From Hippophae tibetana (taxonomy: Eukaryota; Streptophyta; Magnoliopsida; Rosales; Elaeagnaceae), in assembly GCA_037013495.1 (NCBI GenBank), contig CM072807.1:10109001-10173000 (forward strand): 64,000 bases of DNA, read 5' to 3'. The notes under the pieces are model-generated. The model saw nothing but the letters and a program-made list of their open reading frames with translations, was not told the origin of the DNA and did not search any database. How positions within the stretch are numbered: position 1 is the stretch's first letter; the number at the start of each line of letters is the position of its first letter. Shown one piece after another: positions 1 through 11,792 of the stretch. The position numbers and the translations under genes were made by a program.

Positions 1-1653
1 GACGACTCACCCACTTGTAAATCCACTTTAATTAGAAGAATCTGATGTTAATAGAAACAACCACCTGCGAGTTAAAAAGGTAGATATCACCAACTCGGCT
101 ACTCTTCTTGGGTTTATCATAAATGTCTACTTAAATAAAAACAAATATTTGAAAACATTTTCTTATTTTGGAACCAATTTCACATGTATTGACAATGGCC
201 TCGCAGTTGGTAAAAATAGTAGATGCATCAAGCAACGGTAATTTTAACCGTAGATTTGAGTATTTACGATTATATGTACTGTTTATTTTGTTTTTATCAG
301 TTTAATCTTGAAAATGAAATGGTTTCGGGTATTATTCAATCATGATGTATTCGATATATATTATATTTATTTAATTATTAAATTAATAAAAAATTTAGTT
401 TTCAATAACATTAATCAACCTCCATCTTTTATTCGTTAACTTTTTTAATGAGTTTGTAAAAAATATATTTAATTTTAAATATTATTTATTATCCCTGATC
501 TTCGGATAAATATTGTCTTTGAATTATAACGATTTTTATACAGTTTTAAATACTTATTTACCGATTTAATTTTGAGAATAATTATACGAAAAGTAATTCT
601 TGACCTTACCGTGTCTGTTCTTAGATGCATCATCAATGCATAACTTATTCAGTTGAACTTTTAATTGTACTTCTTTTATTAATTTTTTTTATTCTTTTAT
701 GTTTAGAATGGTGAATGCTAAAATAAGTGTTACCAATTGAAAATAGTATAATATACTTATATTTGCATAAAATATTAATTGCACTCGCACTGCAAATATA
801 TAATTTGTTTTACTTTACAAATATTGGGTTAAGTATATATATGCAATTTGTAATGAAAATTCACCCAAGCCGAAATTTGTTTCCAATAAATTATTAGTTT
901 TAGCTACTATTTGTGATATTATTGTTATAAAAATAATACAATTTTATCTAATAATTCATTATTAATATATGGGATAAAATTAACATTAATTCATTTATTT
1001 TTATTTAATAATAATAAAAAATATTATAATCATTAGTATTATTTGAAATATTATTCCTTCGATGACAGCTAAATGGAGGAGGGTAAGTTGTTGCTTGCCA
1101 CTCACTTTTAAGACTTTGAGAAAAGTCTTTAACTGTTTATAGGTTTCGTTACTGAAAAGCGAAAAGAGAAAATCAGTGTGCCTGGTGGGGGCAACTGTGT
1201 GTCGGAATGTTCATATTTGATAATGAATCATGTGAAGCGGTCAGAAATGGCGACTTAGCCATGAAAATGGGTTTGACCGATCAAAGTCGTTATCTTTTTA
1301 TTAAATTAATAAAAGAACTAAAAAATAAGGTCCATCGATCATAGAAAATTATAATACTACTTGTTATGTAATGGACTTGTGGTCCACTCGTTTTAATTAC
1401 GCTTTCGCGTTCTTCCATAAGTTCCTCGCTGCTGAAACGACTTTGGATAATGTATCAGGTCATGAAAAAATGAAAAGAAAAATACCATCTTAATACTATT
1501 ATCTTCTCCGGTTTAAGCTTAATGCCATGCATTCTCTCTTTTATATAAAAATATTAAAGGTTGAATTGTTATAACCATTTTTTTTGTTTGGTCAATAATC
1601 TTAGTATTACAATGTTCAACTAAATATTGTGAATAATGTGGGATGTTGTTCAG
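1..1653 (+). other. Probable intron or 5' region of the RNA-binding protein gene
   Basis: No exon is supported here. The stretch is AT-rich and stop-laden in all frames. Because an in-frame coding exon begins at 1654 behind an AG acceptor, and its gene family carries an RRM domain in earlier exons, this region is most simply read as the large intron separating the RRM exons (outside the window) from the C-terminal exons. An ATG at 196 opens a short reading frame of about 30 codons that resembles nothing I recognise. Confidence 0.4.
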
Positions 1654-2106
1654 AGCTACTATGGAATGTATGGAGGGGCAACAACACAGTATCCAATGTA
1701 TGGCACTGGGCTGGGTGGATTAGCTGCAGCTGCGACTGCTTACTATCCGTATCTCCAAATGGGAGAGGCTGGGAGTGGTGCTGCTGCTGCTTCAGGTTAC
1801 ACTTCAAGCCAAGGCTATGGTGTTCAATATCCTCACCACCTTTTCCCCTATTCTGCCATTAACTCTACAAGTACTGGTGGCTTCCCACAAAATTATGGTC
1901 CTCCCATTTCTCTTGCTTCTTCACCTGCCTTGCAATCAGGTTTGATTTATCAAAGTTTCAGTTTCTTCTTTATTATCGTATATTTTTATTTACTTATAAT
2001 TATGAGAAGAAGGAAGTTGGAAAGAGGTACTAATATCTTTGACAGTGTGTTTTGCTGTGCCACAGGCGTGACCATGACTCTCCGTGCATCAATTCCTCAT
2101 CGCTAG
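1654..2106 (+). CDS. C-terminal exons of an RRM-type RNA-binding protein (partial gene)
   Basis: Two coding exons join in phase. The first, 1654-1939, follows an AG at 1652-1653 and ends at a GT donor (1940) after one base of a codon. The second, 2066-2106, follows CACAG and ends in TAG. The joined tail starts SYYGMYGG, is rich in Tyr, Gly, Ala and Gln, and ends GVTMTLRASIPHR. That low-complexity Tyr/Gly/Ala tail is typical of the plant single-RRM family related to animal RBM24/RBM38, which bind RNA through an N-terminal RRM. The RRM itself is not in the window, so the assignment rests on the tail alone. The upstream frame hits a stop at 1630-1632, so the ATG at 1636 is not the true start. 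The 3' UTR probably runs a few hundred bases and contains a small hairpin at 2301-2316 (CCTCCT-GTAT-AGGAGG). Confidence 0.7.
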   Translation, partial: SYYGMYGGATTQYPMYGTGLGGLAAAATAYYPYLQMGEAGSGAAAASGYTSSQGYGVQYPHHLFPYSAINSTSTGGFPQNYGPPISLASSPALQSGLIYQSFSFFFIIVYFYLLIIMRRRKLERGTNIFDSVFCCATGVTMTLRASIPHR

Positions 2107-4048
2107 ATGCATCAAAATGTGGCCTGCTAGCTAGTTCCTTCACTTCCTTCAGCTTTCTGAAACTTTCAGCAACCTTTGGCCTAACCATGGTTCAGTTTCA
2201 ATCTCTCGCTCTCTCTCTTCTAACACATAAAAGCCCAGAATTTCGGATTTCTGGGTTATTGCATGCACGGAAAAGCTCCTCATAGGAGTTAAGAAGATCA
2301 CCTCCTGTATAGGAGGTTCATGCATTTTTCCAATTTGTGTCATTTCTATACAATGGTTCTATGAAGAGAACCAAAGCATGCATGTCCCCAACTCAGGCTA
2401 CTGGATGTGGCTAATTAAGTTGGAAATCAATATTTTTTCACTCTCCTTTCCTAAGCCCTGGACGGGCTTTGGTAAAAAGAAAAAATTAAAGTACTGTAAG
2501 TACTTATATCTCATGAAGGGCTAAGAAAAATACATATTCAATTAACAAATATTGTAAATTCAAGATAATTAAGCACATAAGAAGCCCTTCACTTTAAAAT
2601 GGCTAATATTTTCTCAATGATCATATAGTCATAACCTCTAGATAAAGTGACTACCAAGGGCATGGACTGCCCAAATGTTTTGGCCGTTGACACATCTAGT
2701 ACTCTTAGGTTTTAGAAGTTAGGAGATCTCATGTTTCTATATTAATATATTTCAAACAGTTAAATCACTTTTTCAACTTTGCCATAATATGTCTAATTAA
2801 CCGAGATTGCATCTTTCCTTTGGATGAGGGAAGGCAATCAATATCGTTTCTTTCTTGTAAATTCATTAATTAATATGTGGTGGCTAAGCTATGGGAGTTT
2901 TAGCCCCATTTTACTAACTTTAGTTGAGACTGTTAATTAAACTAGCATTTAGGGTTTAGTTCATCTCATCATCATTTGAGAATTCCACTGATGGATGTGG
3001 AGCTCAAAGCATCTGCATGTAACCCAGCTGGGAGGTATTTTGGTTCCCTTGGGTTTCACTTCTAGTACTGACCCCACCAACCATGGTTAGGTCTTAGGTC
3101 AACCTCATCTCTCTCTCTCTCTCGACCCTCCCCTCCTACCATACTTCCATTTCTGTCTCTAGCATGCAACTTTATTTGGAGACAAAACTTTGATACTCTT
3201 TAATTATGTATGTAAAAGCTTTATATGCTTTGGATTGTAACTGAAGATCCTGCTAAGGACAACTAAGATTTCATTCTCCATCTGTGGTGATTGAGAATGA
3301 CGTCTTTGCTACTTACCTCTCTATCTTTTAATTTGAAACCACTACTCTCATCCTTACTTCTGCTTTTGACTTTAAGAACGGCTCTCAAGTTTTAATTTTG
3401 TTTTGAACGCTTCGCTAATTGCTTCGAACATGAGTAAATCACTTTCTGTGGAAATAGGTTTTGTTATATTCTCACGAAATTCCTTCGACTTATTTTTAAA
3501 TTTTTTTGACAAATATTCAAGTTAATCAAATACCTTGACTGTTTGTTAATCATACCGTTTTAGTTGAAAATAATAAACCAATATATCTCTATATGGATCC
3601 TCTAAAAACATAACAACTGGTCTCATTTCAAAGCTACGCCAGGAGTTCTATTTTCCTTAAGAAAGAGTAGGTTTTAATTATTCAAAGTTTAAGAACTTTG
3701 GTCTAATTATTGAAATAGCACGTAATTAATGTTTTTTTCTCAAATTAAAATCAATATTTTTTTTCTTAATTTTTATCAAAATTATTACTCCTAATCTAAC
3801 CTAAGAAATTGTAAGAGCTAGGCAAATTTTAAAGTTGAATTATAAATGAGTACGTCTCTTACTCACAACCTTCCTTAAATTTTTTAACACTATTTTTAAA
3901 GCAATAGCTCGTTGTCATATAAAAGGACCTAAAAGAAAAATACGGTATTATTAATTCCCATTCAGATTCGGCATCTCAACAAATTACTTGGACCCAATTA
4001 TTTATTGTAGTTGTCTTCACATCCAGTACTTGTTATTGGAGCTAATTT
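2107..4048. other. 3' UTR and intergenic DNA between convergent genes
   Basis: This lies between the stop of the RNA-binding protein gene (+ strand) and the stop of the monooxygenase remnant (- strand). The first few hundred bases are less AT-rich and probably transcribed as 3' UTR. A short CT microsatellite is at about 3108-3123. No further exon, RNA gene or mobile element is visible. Confidence 0.6.
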
Positions 4049-4578
4049 TCAAAGGACGCCACAGTCATAGCGAGTATGACGAAGTGGATCGCGAAACAGG
4101 ACAGCCATTAAAGAGAAACTTAAAAGTTTCACAACCGAAGAAGAATTATCAAGCAGCAAACCCAGAAGACAAGTTTGAGCACACAATTTCACCAATCTCA
4201 TCCTCCTTTCTCTCACATATTCATCAATTACCTCTTCCATCTTCTTCCTAATTCCTTTTGATTCCGATGCGAAAATCTTGGACTCATAAATCTTTTGCGC
4301 CAAGCAACGAGCCAATACCACAGCATCTTCCATGGCAGCAGAGCTACCCTGTCCAAGAAATGGACTCATAACATGCATTGCATCACCAGCCACTGTGACT
4401 TTTCCCTTTCGAAAGCTCTCCAACATTAAGTCCAATGGTGTTCGATAACTCAAGCGTGTGAGTATCAGTGAGGAAATATCGCTTTCTTTAATCATTTCTA
4501 CAATTGCTTCCGGAAATCCAATTACACTATCCTCGTTCAATTTCTTAATCGATGCAGGTTCTTTTGCTATATTTGAAT
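4049..4578 (-). CDS. Terminal exon of the MO1-like monooxygenase
   Basis: This exon is open for 176 codons and ends in a stop at 4049-4051. It starts after an AG acceptor at 4580-4579 and completes an Asp codon with the G left by the previous exon (donor GT at 4684-4683). It includes the segment RLSYRTPLDLML, the GD motif GDAMHVMSPFLGQG that binds the FAD ribityl/phosphate side, and the following helix MEDAVVLARCLA. All are well conserved in the plant MO1/CTF2A group of p-hydroxybenzoate-hydroxylase-like enzymes. The exon itself shows no stop or frameshift, so decay of the gene lies elsewhere. Confidence 0.8.
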
Positions 4579-5506
4579 CTGTTCTCACACATTAATGATC
4601 AGGATATAGAAAAAGAAATTTCATGAAATTGATTCAATTTTACACAACTTTTTTATGGTTATTGTTTGAGAAATAGATGAGCACCTTTAGGATACTTGGG
4701 AAGCTCCACAAACCAGAATACCATATTTTGGTTTACTGGAAGGCGATCACATTCAATTTTGTCTCCGTGGATTCTAAGGAATCTTCTTCGGCTTAAGATT
4801 TGTTATATAACTCTTTAATAAGCAAATTAGAAAAGTGTCGTTAAGAATGAAGATAAATGTTATATTTTAAGTTATAAATCTTTATCTCTTTTTAAGGGTA
4901 ATTGATTAGTTCAACTTTGTCCAATTAATTGTAATTTGAAGATAGTAAAAGTGGTCAACGACGCCCGAAAACTTAGGTAATATTTATACCGAATCTCGTT
5001 AAATTTTTTAATGTAATTATTTTTTTGATTTAATATTTATGTTTTAGTTTATTTTAGTATTATATTTCCAATAGCATTATTTTATCTGATTAGTTTGAGT
5101 TTTATTCATTTAAATCATAAGTAAATAGTAACTACTTAGAATAAAAAAAAATATCTGATTTTCCCAACAAACTTCAATAATTTAGCCACTAATAAATTGA
5201 CTCCATCACATCCAATCAGAACTTGATGTGATCCATACATAACCCATTTCACTAAACTAGTAGACATCAAACAAAAAAACAATACATGTAATAATTTTTT
5301 TTTTGGATTGAAATGACTAATATAAAACAAACATTTAAAAATAGAATTACAAAATAAATAATAAATAACCTTGGCCTTTTATGGTGCATCCATCATGCAA
5401 TTGTAGAATCGGGTACGAGGTAATGTGATCCAATTTGAGGGACACAACATGGCATCCTAAGCGTATGGTGGAAGGAGGCAGATCTTCAGCCACCAAGTTT
5501 ATTAAA

Positions 5507-6073
5507 TGAAGAAATTCATAGTCTAACTCTCTCCAAAAGAGCTCTTAAAGAGGAAGAGTTTTCATAGACTTATAAATGCAACAGAAACCCATCGTTCAGT
5601 CGATATAGGACTTCAACACTCCCCTTTACATCGATTTCCGACCGGGGATATGGAGTGTCTCCCCCTCACACCGGCGTAGGGTCTATCCCCTACAACCGGC
5701 CGAGTACCGACTGAGTCACCTGACTCTAATATCATGAAGAAATCCATAGCCTAACTCCCTCCAAAAGAGTTTTTAAAGAGGAAGGGTTGTCATCGACTTA
5801 TAAATGCAGCAGAAACCCAACGCTCAGTCGATATGGGACTTCAACATGAAGAAATACATGGCCTAACTCCCTTCAAAAGAGCTCTCAAAGAGGAAGGTTG
5901 TCATAGATTTATAAGTGCAACGGAAATCCAGTGCTCAATCGATGTGGGACTTCAACACTCCCCCTCACATCGATTTCCGACTGAGGATATGAAACGCCTC
6001 CCCCTCACACCAGCGTAGGGTCCATCACCTACAACCGGCTGGGTACCGACCGAATCACCTGGCTTTGATACCA
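5507..6073 (-). mobile_element. TRIM retrotransposon cluster (miniature LTR elements, tandem)
   Basis: Three LTRs of 111-113 bp are present, each reading TGTTGAAGTCCCAC to TTTCTTCA on the minus strand: 5507-5618, 5734-5846 and 5847-5957. They alternate with two non-coding internal segments of 115-116 bp (5619-5733 and 5958-6073). Each internal segment starts next to a primer-binding-like site (plus strand GACTCTAATATCA and GGCTTTGATACCA, related to the initiator-Met tRNA complement TGGTATCAGAGC) and ends at a purine tract reading GGGGGAG or GGGAG. This is the architecture of a terminal-repeat retrotransposon in miniature. 5507-5846 is one complete unit (LTR-internal-LTR), and a second unit lies head to tail with its outer LTR reduced to about 9 bp. 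It encodes no protein and needs enzymes supplied in trans. Confidence 0.78.
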
Positions 6074-6082
6074 TGAAGAAAT

Positions 6083-7346
6083 AAACGTTTCTTTCAATAT
6101 ATTTTTTCTTAATTTGTATCAGATATGTACATTGTTTATATAGACAAATATTAATTATTATTTAAACAACCACCATGATTGAATTACATGGTTTACAGCT
6201 GCTTGGTAGGCTCTGTGAATAATGGTAGGCGTTTGACATCGATGCAGTATTTGTTGAATGAGTTACAATATTTGTTGAATTCAACATTAAATCACTACGT
6301 TTCATAGTTCAAGCTTCACCTTCACCTTCACCGCTTCTTCATGCACATAACGTTCAAAAGACATTTCATTAATAATGAAAGTCGTGTTAGTTTTAAGAAA
6401 AATGCTTTTATATAACGAATTTATAGTAATTTCAAATGAAAATTGGTTTTTTAATTATTTAATATTTTTAAATACAAAAATTATATGTGTCCGATTACGT
6501 AAAAACCAATCATATTTAAACACTATCATCAATGATTATCACAAATTAATGTGTAATGCATAATACTACTCTAATAATAATGGCTTATGAATGACAACTT
6601 ACGAAGCTGGCGACTCTTGTTGCTTTTTGCTGTGAAGCCATATGTCTCGTACTCTGTTTCCAAAATGCAAATTAATATGATTATCTATTTGAAAATTCTA
6701 AATCTCATAGAATTTAACTACATAGTATAATTCAATTCATAAAGTTATATTAAATAAGATTACATAAATGTATTTACTGGCTTTAAAAGTAAAAGAAGTT
6801 AAATAATTAGATTATTTATGCACAGAATAATATTTTTATTTAATGAAAGGGTGTTATATATATTTCTTTTAAATATAAATATATTTAAATTATTAAGCTT
6901 TTAATGAATTTTGAGTGATAAAAACCTAAAAATAAAATTCAAAGGACACTTAAATTTTGTACACGTAAATTAGCTATTATTTTTCAAATATTACACCTAA
7001 ATATTTTTGTTTATCCATAAGTGAGAGTTGAACAATGCCCTCTTAGTCGAGAATATCTTATATATAACTTGTTGTAACACATATTAATATTAGTTGTTGA
7101 TACAGTCCATACATTTTATATATTTTTTATTTTTAAAAAAAATAAAGGATTAAAATAATAGTATTCTATCCTGTTTGAATACTCCCTTACTTAAAATCCC
7201 AAATAGATTCCCATGCAAAGTACCTTAATTAAAAATACTTAAGTTTCACCGTTTGAAAACATTTTCAAAGAGAAAGAGAAAGGGATTCAAACGGGTTAAA
7301 ATTCTCCTAATTAACTTTAAAATATATTAATATATATCTATTAACA

Positions 7347-7388
<42 letters not shown>

Positions 7389-7522
7389 AATATATATCAT
7401 ATTTACTAATGTATATATAGTTTACTTTAAACATATCTAGTTTACTTATAACTTATATATAAAAACATCATGTATATTCTTTAACTCACAGAATATAATA
7501 CAATCAATAAGTATTTCTAACA
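6083..7522. other. AT-rich intron DNA, possibly including a Copia 5' LTR
   Basis: This lies inside the monooxygenase gene span. A minus-strand stretch at about 6601-6655 (frame reading TYGFTAKSNKSRQL, followed by GTAAGTT) could be a lost exon but is not secure. An AT microsatellite occupies about 7351-7386. The last few hundred bases before 7522, ending TTCTAACA, are probably the 5' LTR of the following Copia element, but its left edge cannot be placed because no 3' LTR survives for comparison. Confidence 0.4.
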
Positions 7523-10500
7523 TGTTATTAGAGTCACTGCTCTTACCTTTCTCTTAATAGTCTTGTCTATTTTGGTGTTACTCCACCCTTATAGCTTTTG
7601 TTATCACAACAGTCGTTGCAGTCACTCACCGTTGAACCTCCGATGTCTTTCAACTGTTGTCCTTAGGTTTCAAGCCTACAGTGATTGTTTTTAAGGAGTC
7701 TCGCACCACACAGACCACTGCAATCGCTATCTCCGTCGTGCATCTTGATCCGATAACATTTCTACATGTACTATAGTGATCGTCTCGCCCCAATCTACAC
7801 AACCGTGGAAGTCCCGTAACCATCGGAGTACGCATGCTTCCTCATATGCCACTAACTAAAAAACAAATGTTGTCATGCATCTTGCTCTAACCACCTTTCT
7901 GCAGATACCACTATGATCGTCTCGACCAAATCTACACACTCGTGGAACTCTCGCAAGCATCAAAGCCTGCACGCACCGCTAACAGAAACCACGTGTGAGA
8001 TTCACATGCCTCACATGCCGCACTCTGGTCCACTGACATCACCATTGATCGTGCATTGTTGATGTTAACCATTGACCAGTGACTATGACCGTTGACCATT
8101 GAATTTTTACAGTTCAGGTCCTTCCTACCTAGTTTTTCGTGTAAATCTCGTTTTTGCATATTGTGTTTCCAAATGGATAAAAAAGATGGTTTTCTTCCTT
8201 GTCCTATCAATACTGTATTGGAGGGGACCAAGAATTACTTATCATGGTCTCAAGCTATGTGCAATTTTTTTAAGAGTTGCATGCTATGGCATTATTGTAT
8301 TGGTGCAATTATCATTCCTATTAAAGGAGCAAGTGAAGAAGATGCTACCTTCCTTGGTCGTATGATTGAATGGGATAGTCACAACCATATGATCCTCATA
8401 TGGGATATATTGGGTAGCTTTGATGATGCCAAATCAGCATGGGATATATTGGCCAAAACTTACTCCACTACTCACAGATCCATAAAATATCAGTTAGAAG
8501 TTGAATTGCATCAACTGCGATAGGAACCAGGGAAATCCATCAATGACTACTATGATCAGCTTCGCTTCCTTTGGTACCAAATTGACCTTTGTGATCCAAT
8601 TTAGGCATGCTCAACGGATGCTCAGCAATATGCTACAGTTAGGGATGAATTTCGTCTCTATGAGTTCATGATGTCACTTCACAAGGACTTTGATCACATC
8701 CGAGGTCACCTTCTTAATCACAGTCCTCATCCTTCTCTTGATACTACTGTAAACATGTTGATTAGAGAAGAAGCTAGGCTTGCAACCCTTCAAGCCTAGA
8801 ATAAGTTCAATGTTTTGGCTATTACTCCTTCTACTTCTGCCATTAAGCAACCTCAGCAATCAGGTGATTCTGTTGGCTCTAAAAATCATCATAGGTAGAA
8901 CAACAAAAGGTTCTGCAATTATTGCAAGCGTCATGACCACACCATTGAGACTTGTTACCGTCGCAACAAGTCTACTACTGATGTTGCTAATACTGAGCCT
9001 ACTCTACTAATGCTATCCAGTTCTGCAGAGTCCTAGTCTTCTAGATCCATTGTCAACCTCTCCCCCACTGAACTACAGAAGATCATAACTCAGGTTGTTC
9101 AAATGGCTGGTAATGTATCTCTTTCCACTACTCTCTCAATTCTGCCCGATAAGTCTCAAACTTGGATTTTTTATTCAGCATGTTGTAATCATATGACACC
9201 TCACTCATATTTATACTTCAAACTTGACCCTACACCACATCTTCTTAATATTTATATAGTTGATAGTTCTACTATGCATGGAAAAGTCTAGGTTTTGTTT
9301 CGATCTCTAACCTCTATGTTCCTGGGGTTTTCCATATACTTGACTTATCCTATAATTTATGTTATTTGGGATAATTAGTTGAACTAGGATATCGCCTTAT
9401 TTTTTATTATTCGGGTGTATTGTGCAGGATCCAAGGATAGGGCAAGAGCTTGGGATCGGTCCTAGGGTCGGGTATATGTTTCCTGTGAACAATCTTCATC
9501 TTCCACCTGTTGCTCCTGCCTCTGTTGCTGCTACAGTTTCTTCCTTACCTTTTCTCTCGCACTTTGGCATTCTCATCTTTGTCATGCCCCATCCACTCGG
9601 GTACAACAACTAGCTTTTAAAGATCTATTAGGTTCTATGTCCAAAGATAATTTTTTTGTATTTCATGCGAGTTAGGAAAACAACGAGCTTTACCTTTCAA
9701 TAATAGTGAATCTATCTCTAATAGTATTTTTGAATTAACCTATTCTGATGTTTGGGGACCTTCTCCTGTTACTAGTATTGGTGGATCTCGATATTTTGTT
9801 GTTTTTATTGATGATTATTCTCGTTATAGTTGGATCTTTCCTATGAAATCTCGTTCTGAAATCTTACCAATATACAGTAACTTTGCAAAAATGGTTGAAA
9901 CACAATTCTCCAAACATATCAAAAAAATTTGATCTAATAATGCTCTTGCATATACTCAAAATTCTTTTCAAGCTCTGTTACATTCTTATGGAATTGTACA
10001 TCATCTAACTTGTCCAGGCACCTTTCAATAAAATGGTCGAGCCGAAAGAAAACTTCATCATATTCTTGACATTGTCTGTGCTCTTCTTCTTTCTACCAAA
10101 GTTTCTGTCCCATTTTAGAGTGAAGCCTCTCTTTATGCTATTCATGCCATTAATCACATTCCAAGCGCTATCATTCATAATCAGACTCCGTATGAGCGCT
10201 TTTTTGGGTCATCCCCTAACTATCATTACCTTCGCTCATTTAGATCTGTCTATTTTGTTCTTTTTCAGCCTCATGAACACAACAAACTTGAGTCTCGATC
10301 TAGACTTTTTTGTTTTCTTGGTTATGTTGAAACTCAAAAAAGGTATCGATGCTATGATCTTGTCTTGCATCGTCTTCGTGTTTCCCGTAATGTTGTCTTT
10401 TGGGAACACTGTTTATTTATTGAACTCAAATATTTTAGAAATCTTTCCATATAAGTCTCTTGTTCTTTCTATAGATACTCTTGATCCTCCTTTGCTTCTT

Positions 10501-11090
10501 TATTAAATCTTCAGATATTTTTGATGATTCTTCTAAACAGGTTATGGAAGAACATGTTGATGACAAGCTACCCCACCTTGATCATAGGTCCCCTACTCTT
10601 GTTCTGCTTGAAGATCCTCCGCAAGACATTCCACCTTATCACTCAACCCAGGTAAGATCCATCCAATACATTTACTTTACTATCATTTTTACACTGCTCT
10701 TGTTACACTCCATGAGCCTCACACTTATCGTGAGACATCCACTAACCTTTTATGGCAGATTGTAATGAAAGAAGAAATTGATGCATTAACCAAAAATTAT
10801 ACTTGGGATCTGGTTACTCTCCTTCCTAATTAGTCTATGATTGGTTGTAAGTGGATCTATAAGATCAAGACTCGCTCTGATGAGTCCATCGAGCGCTACA
10901 AGGCTCGTCTTGTTGCAAAAGGTTTTACACAAGAGTATGAAATTGATTATGAAGAGACTTTTGCTCCAATTTTCCGTATCTCCTCCGTTCGTACCCTCTT
11001 AGTTGTTGTCGCTGCTAGTAAATGAGACCTTTTTTCAGATAGATGTTAAAAATGTATTTCTTAATGGAGATTTTCATGAAGAAGTCACTC
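7523..11090 (+). mobile_element. Ty1/Copia retrotransposon relic, 3' truncated
   Basis: A primer-binding-like site (TGTTATTAGAGTCAC, from TGGTATCAGAGC) follows an LTR-like end at 7522. Order then fits Copia: gag from ATG 8173 (opening MDKKDGFLPCP, then an inserted-domain segment ending with WDILAKTYSTTHR), a zinc knuckle at about 8913-8957 (CNYCKRHDHTIETC), a protease relic near 9160 (WIFYSACCNHMT), integrase at about 9735-10200 (SDVWGPSP, DDYSRYSWIF), and the start of reverse transcriptase at 10770-11090 (GCKWIYKIKTRSD, ARLVAKGFTQEY). Many stops and frameshifts interrupt it, and it breaks off within RT near the FLNGDFHEEV segment, with no RNase H or 3' LTR. It lies antisense to the monooxygenase gene that flanks it. 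It is dead and old. Confidence 0.85.
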
Positions 11091-11346
11091 TCTTTAAAGA
11101 CGATTGGTTGGTAGCCTATAGAAATGTATCAAAAAGATATATATTAACGATCTGCTTATTTCTTCTTCGCCTGGTAGAGTGAAAAAACGCTTCTAATTAA
11201 ATAGGAACAAATTTATCGTAAACACTTTCACGATTCCGAAAATATATTTTGTGCTTGTTTACAAAAACATTTCTTAAAATAAAAACTTTTTTTCTTTTCT
11301 AAACCCAATTTTAACATAAGCACAAGTAAATATATAGAACTTAAAC

Positions 11347-11430
11347 TATCCTGTGTAGTCCGAGGGCAGTGGCAAGGCCACAAATCCCAGCACCTACAAT
11401 CACTATATTTATCTCTTCAGCAATATCCAT
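11347..11430 (-). CDS. First exon of the MO1-like monooxygenase
   Basis: The ATG at 11430 opens 28 codons encoding a typical N-terminal beta-alpha-beta FAD-binding fold: INIVIVGAGICGLATALGLH (GxGxxG plus GLATA). The frame then meets a GT donor at 11346-11345 (phase 0), followed by a stop if read through. It is the only Rossmann-type start in the window and fits exactly the domain missing from the exons at 4049-5506, so I assign it to the same gene, about 5.8 kb away. The intervening DNA is mostly a sense-strand Copia relic. The expected second exon was not found. Confidence 0.72.
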
Positions 11431-11620
11431 TTGGTCAGACAATTTTTTTCCCTCTTCTCTTCTTAAATTTGTAAACACAAGAGGTGATATATATATTGTT
11501 GGCGTGAGGTGTAAAACATGTTACACAAGTGCAGAGTACAGCAGCAGGGAGGTATGGGCATGCTGTAGAATTGCAGCAGATAATAGCTTTCTTAGTATAT
11601 ATATATTCCTTGTATATTAG

Positions 11621-11792
11621 CGTGAGAGAAAGAAAAAATATGAAATATAAATACAAGAGTGTTGATTTATACTGATGAAGAACTAATGTCTTCAAGCATA
11701 AAAATACGTGAGAGAAAGAAAAAATATGAAATACAAATACAAAGAGAGTTGATTTATAATGATAAAGAAATAATGTCTTCGAGCATAAAAAT
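11621..11792. repeat. Two-copy 86 bp tandem duplication
   Basis: The copies start at CGTGAGAGAA at 11621 and 11707 and match over nearly the whole 86 bp unit, with a few substitutions. They lie 190-360 bp upstream of the monooxygenase start codon (minus strand), so they could fall in that gene's old promoter. Confidence 0.8.

Larger units (their letters stand above)
4049..11430 (-). pseudogene. FAD-dependent monooxygenase, MO1/CTF2A-like, disrupted gene
   Basis: Five exons of one plant flavin monooxygenase are visible on the minus strand. Exon 1 (11347-11430) gives the start and the FAD-binding VGAGICGLATA fold. A middle exon (5370 to about 5506) contains LVAEDLPPSTIRL. The next (5169-5221) has the family motif VLIGCDGVN and joins the previous one in matching phase (split codon at 5370/5221). 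Then come 4685-4791 (NMVFWFVELPKYPK) and 4049-4578 with GDAMHVMSPFLGQG, the second FAD contact. These also join in phase. This family oxidises small aromatic or hydrophobic substrates; the substrate here is unknown. Missing are the exon after exon 1 and the roughly 25 residues between the GCDG exon and 4791. A Copia relic separates exon 1 from the rest, and a TRIM cluster abuts the exon at 5506. I judge it a pseudogene, but cryptic exons could have escaped me. Confidence 0.62.

Noticed and set aside
196-300. ATG with a 30-codon frame (MASQLVKIVDASSNG) ending near a GTAATT donor
   Set aside because: No family recognised, no partner exon, and it lies in a region best explained as intron.
3988-4251. 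87-codon open frame on the plus strand
   Set aside because: Overlaps the last monooxygenase exon in antisense; no independent similarity.
7351-7386. AT-dinucleotide runs here, at 15559-15591 and at 59014-59051, considered as CRISPR-like or origin-like repeats
   Set aside because: Simple microsatellites in plant nuclear DNA; no spacers and no associated genes.
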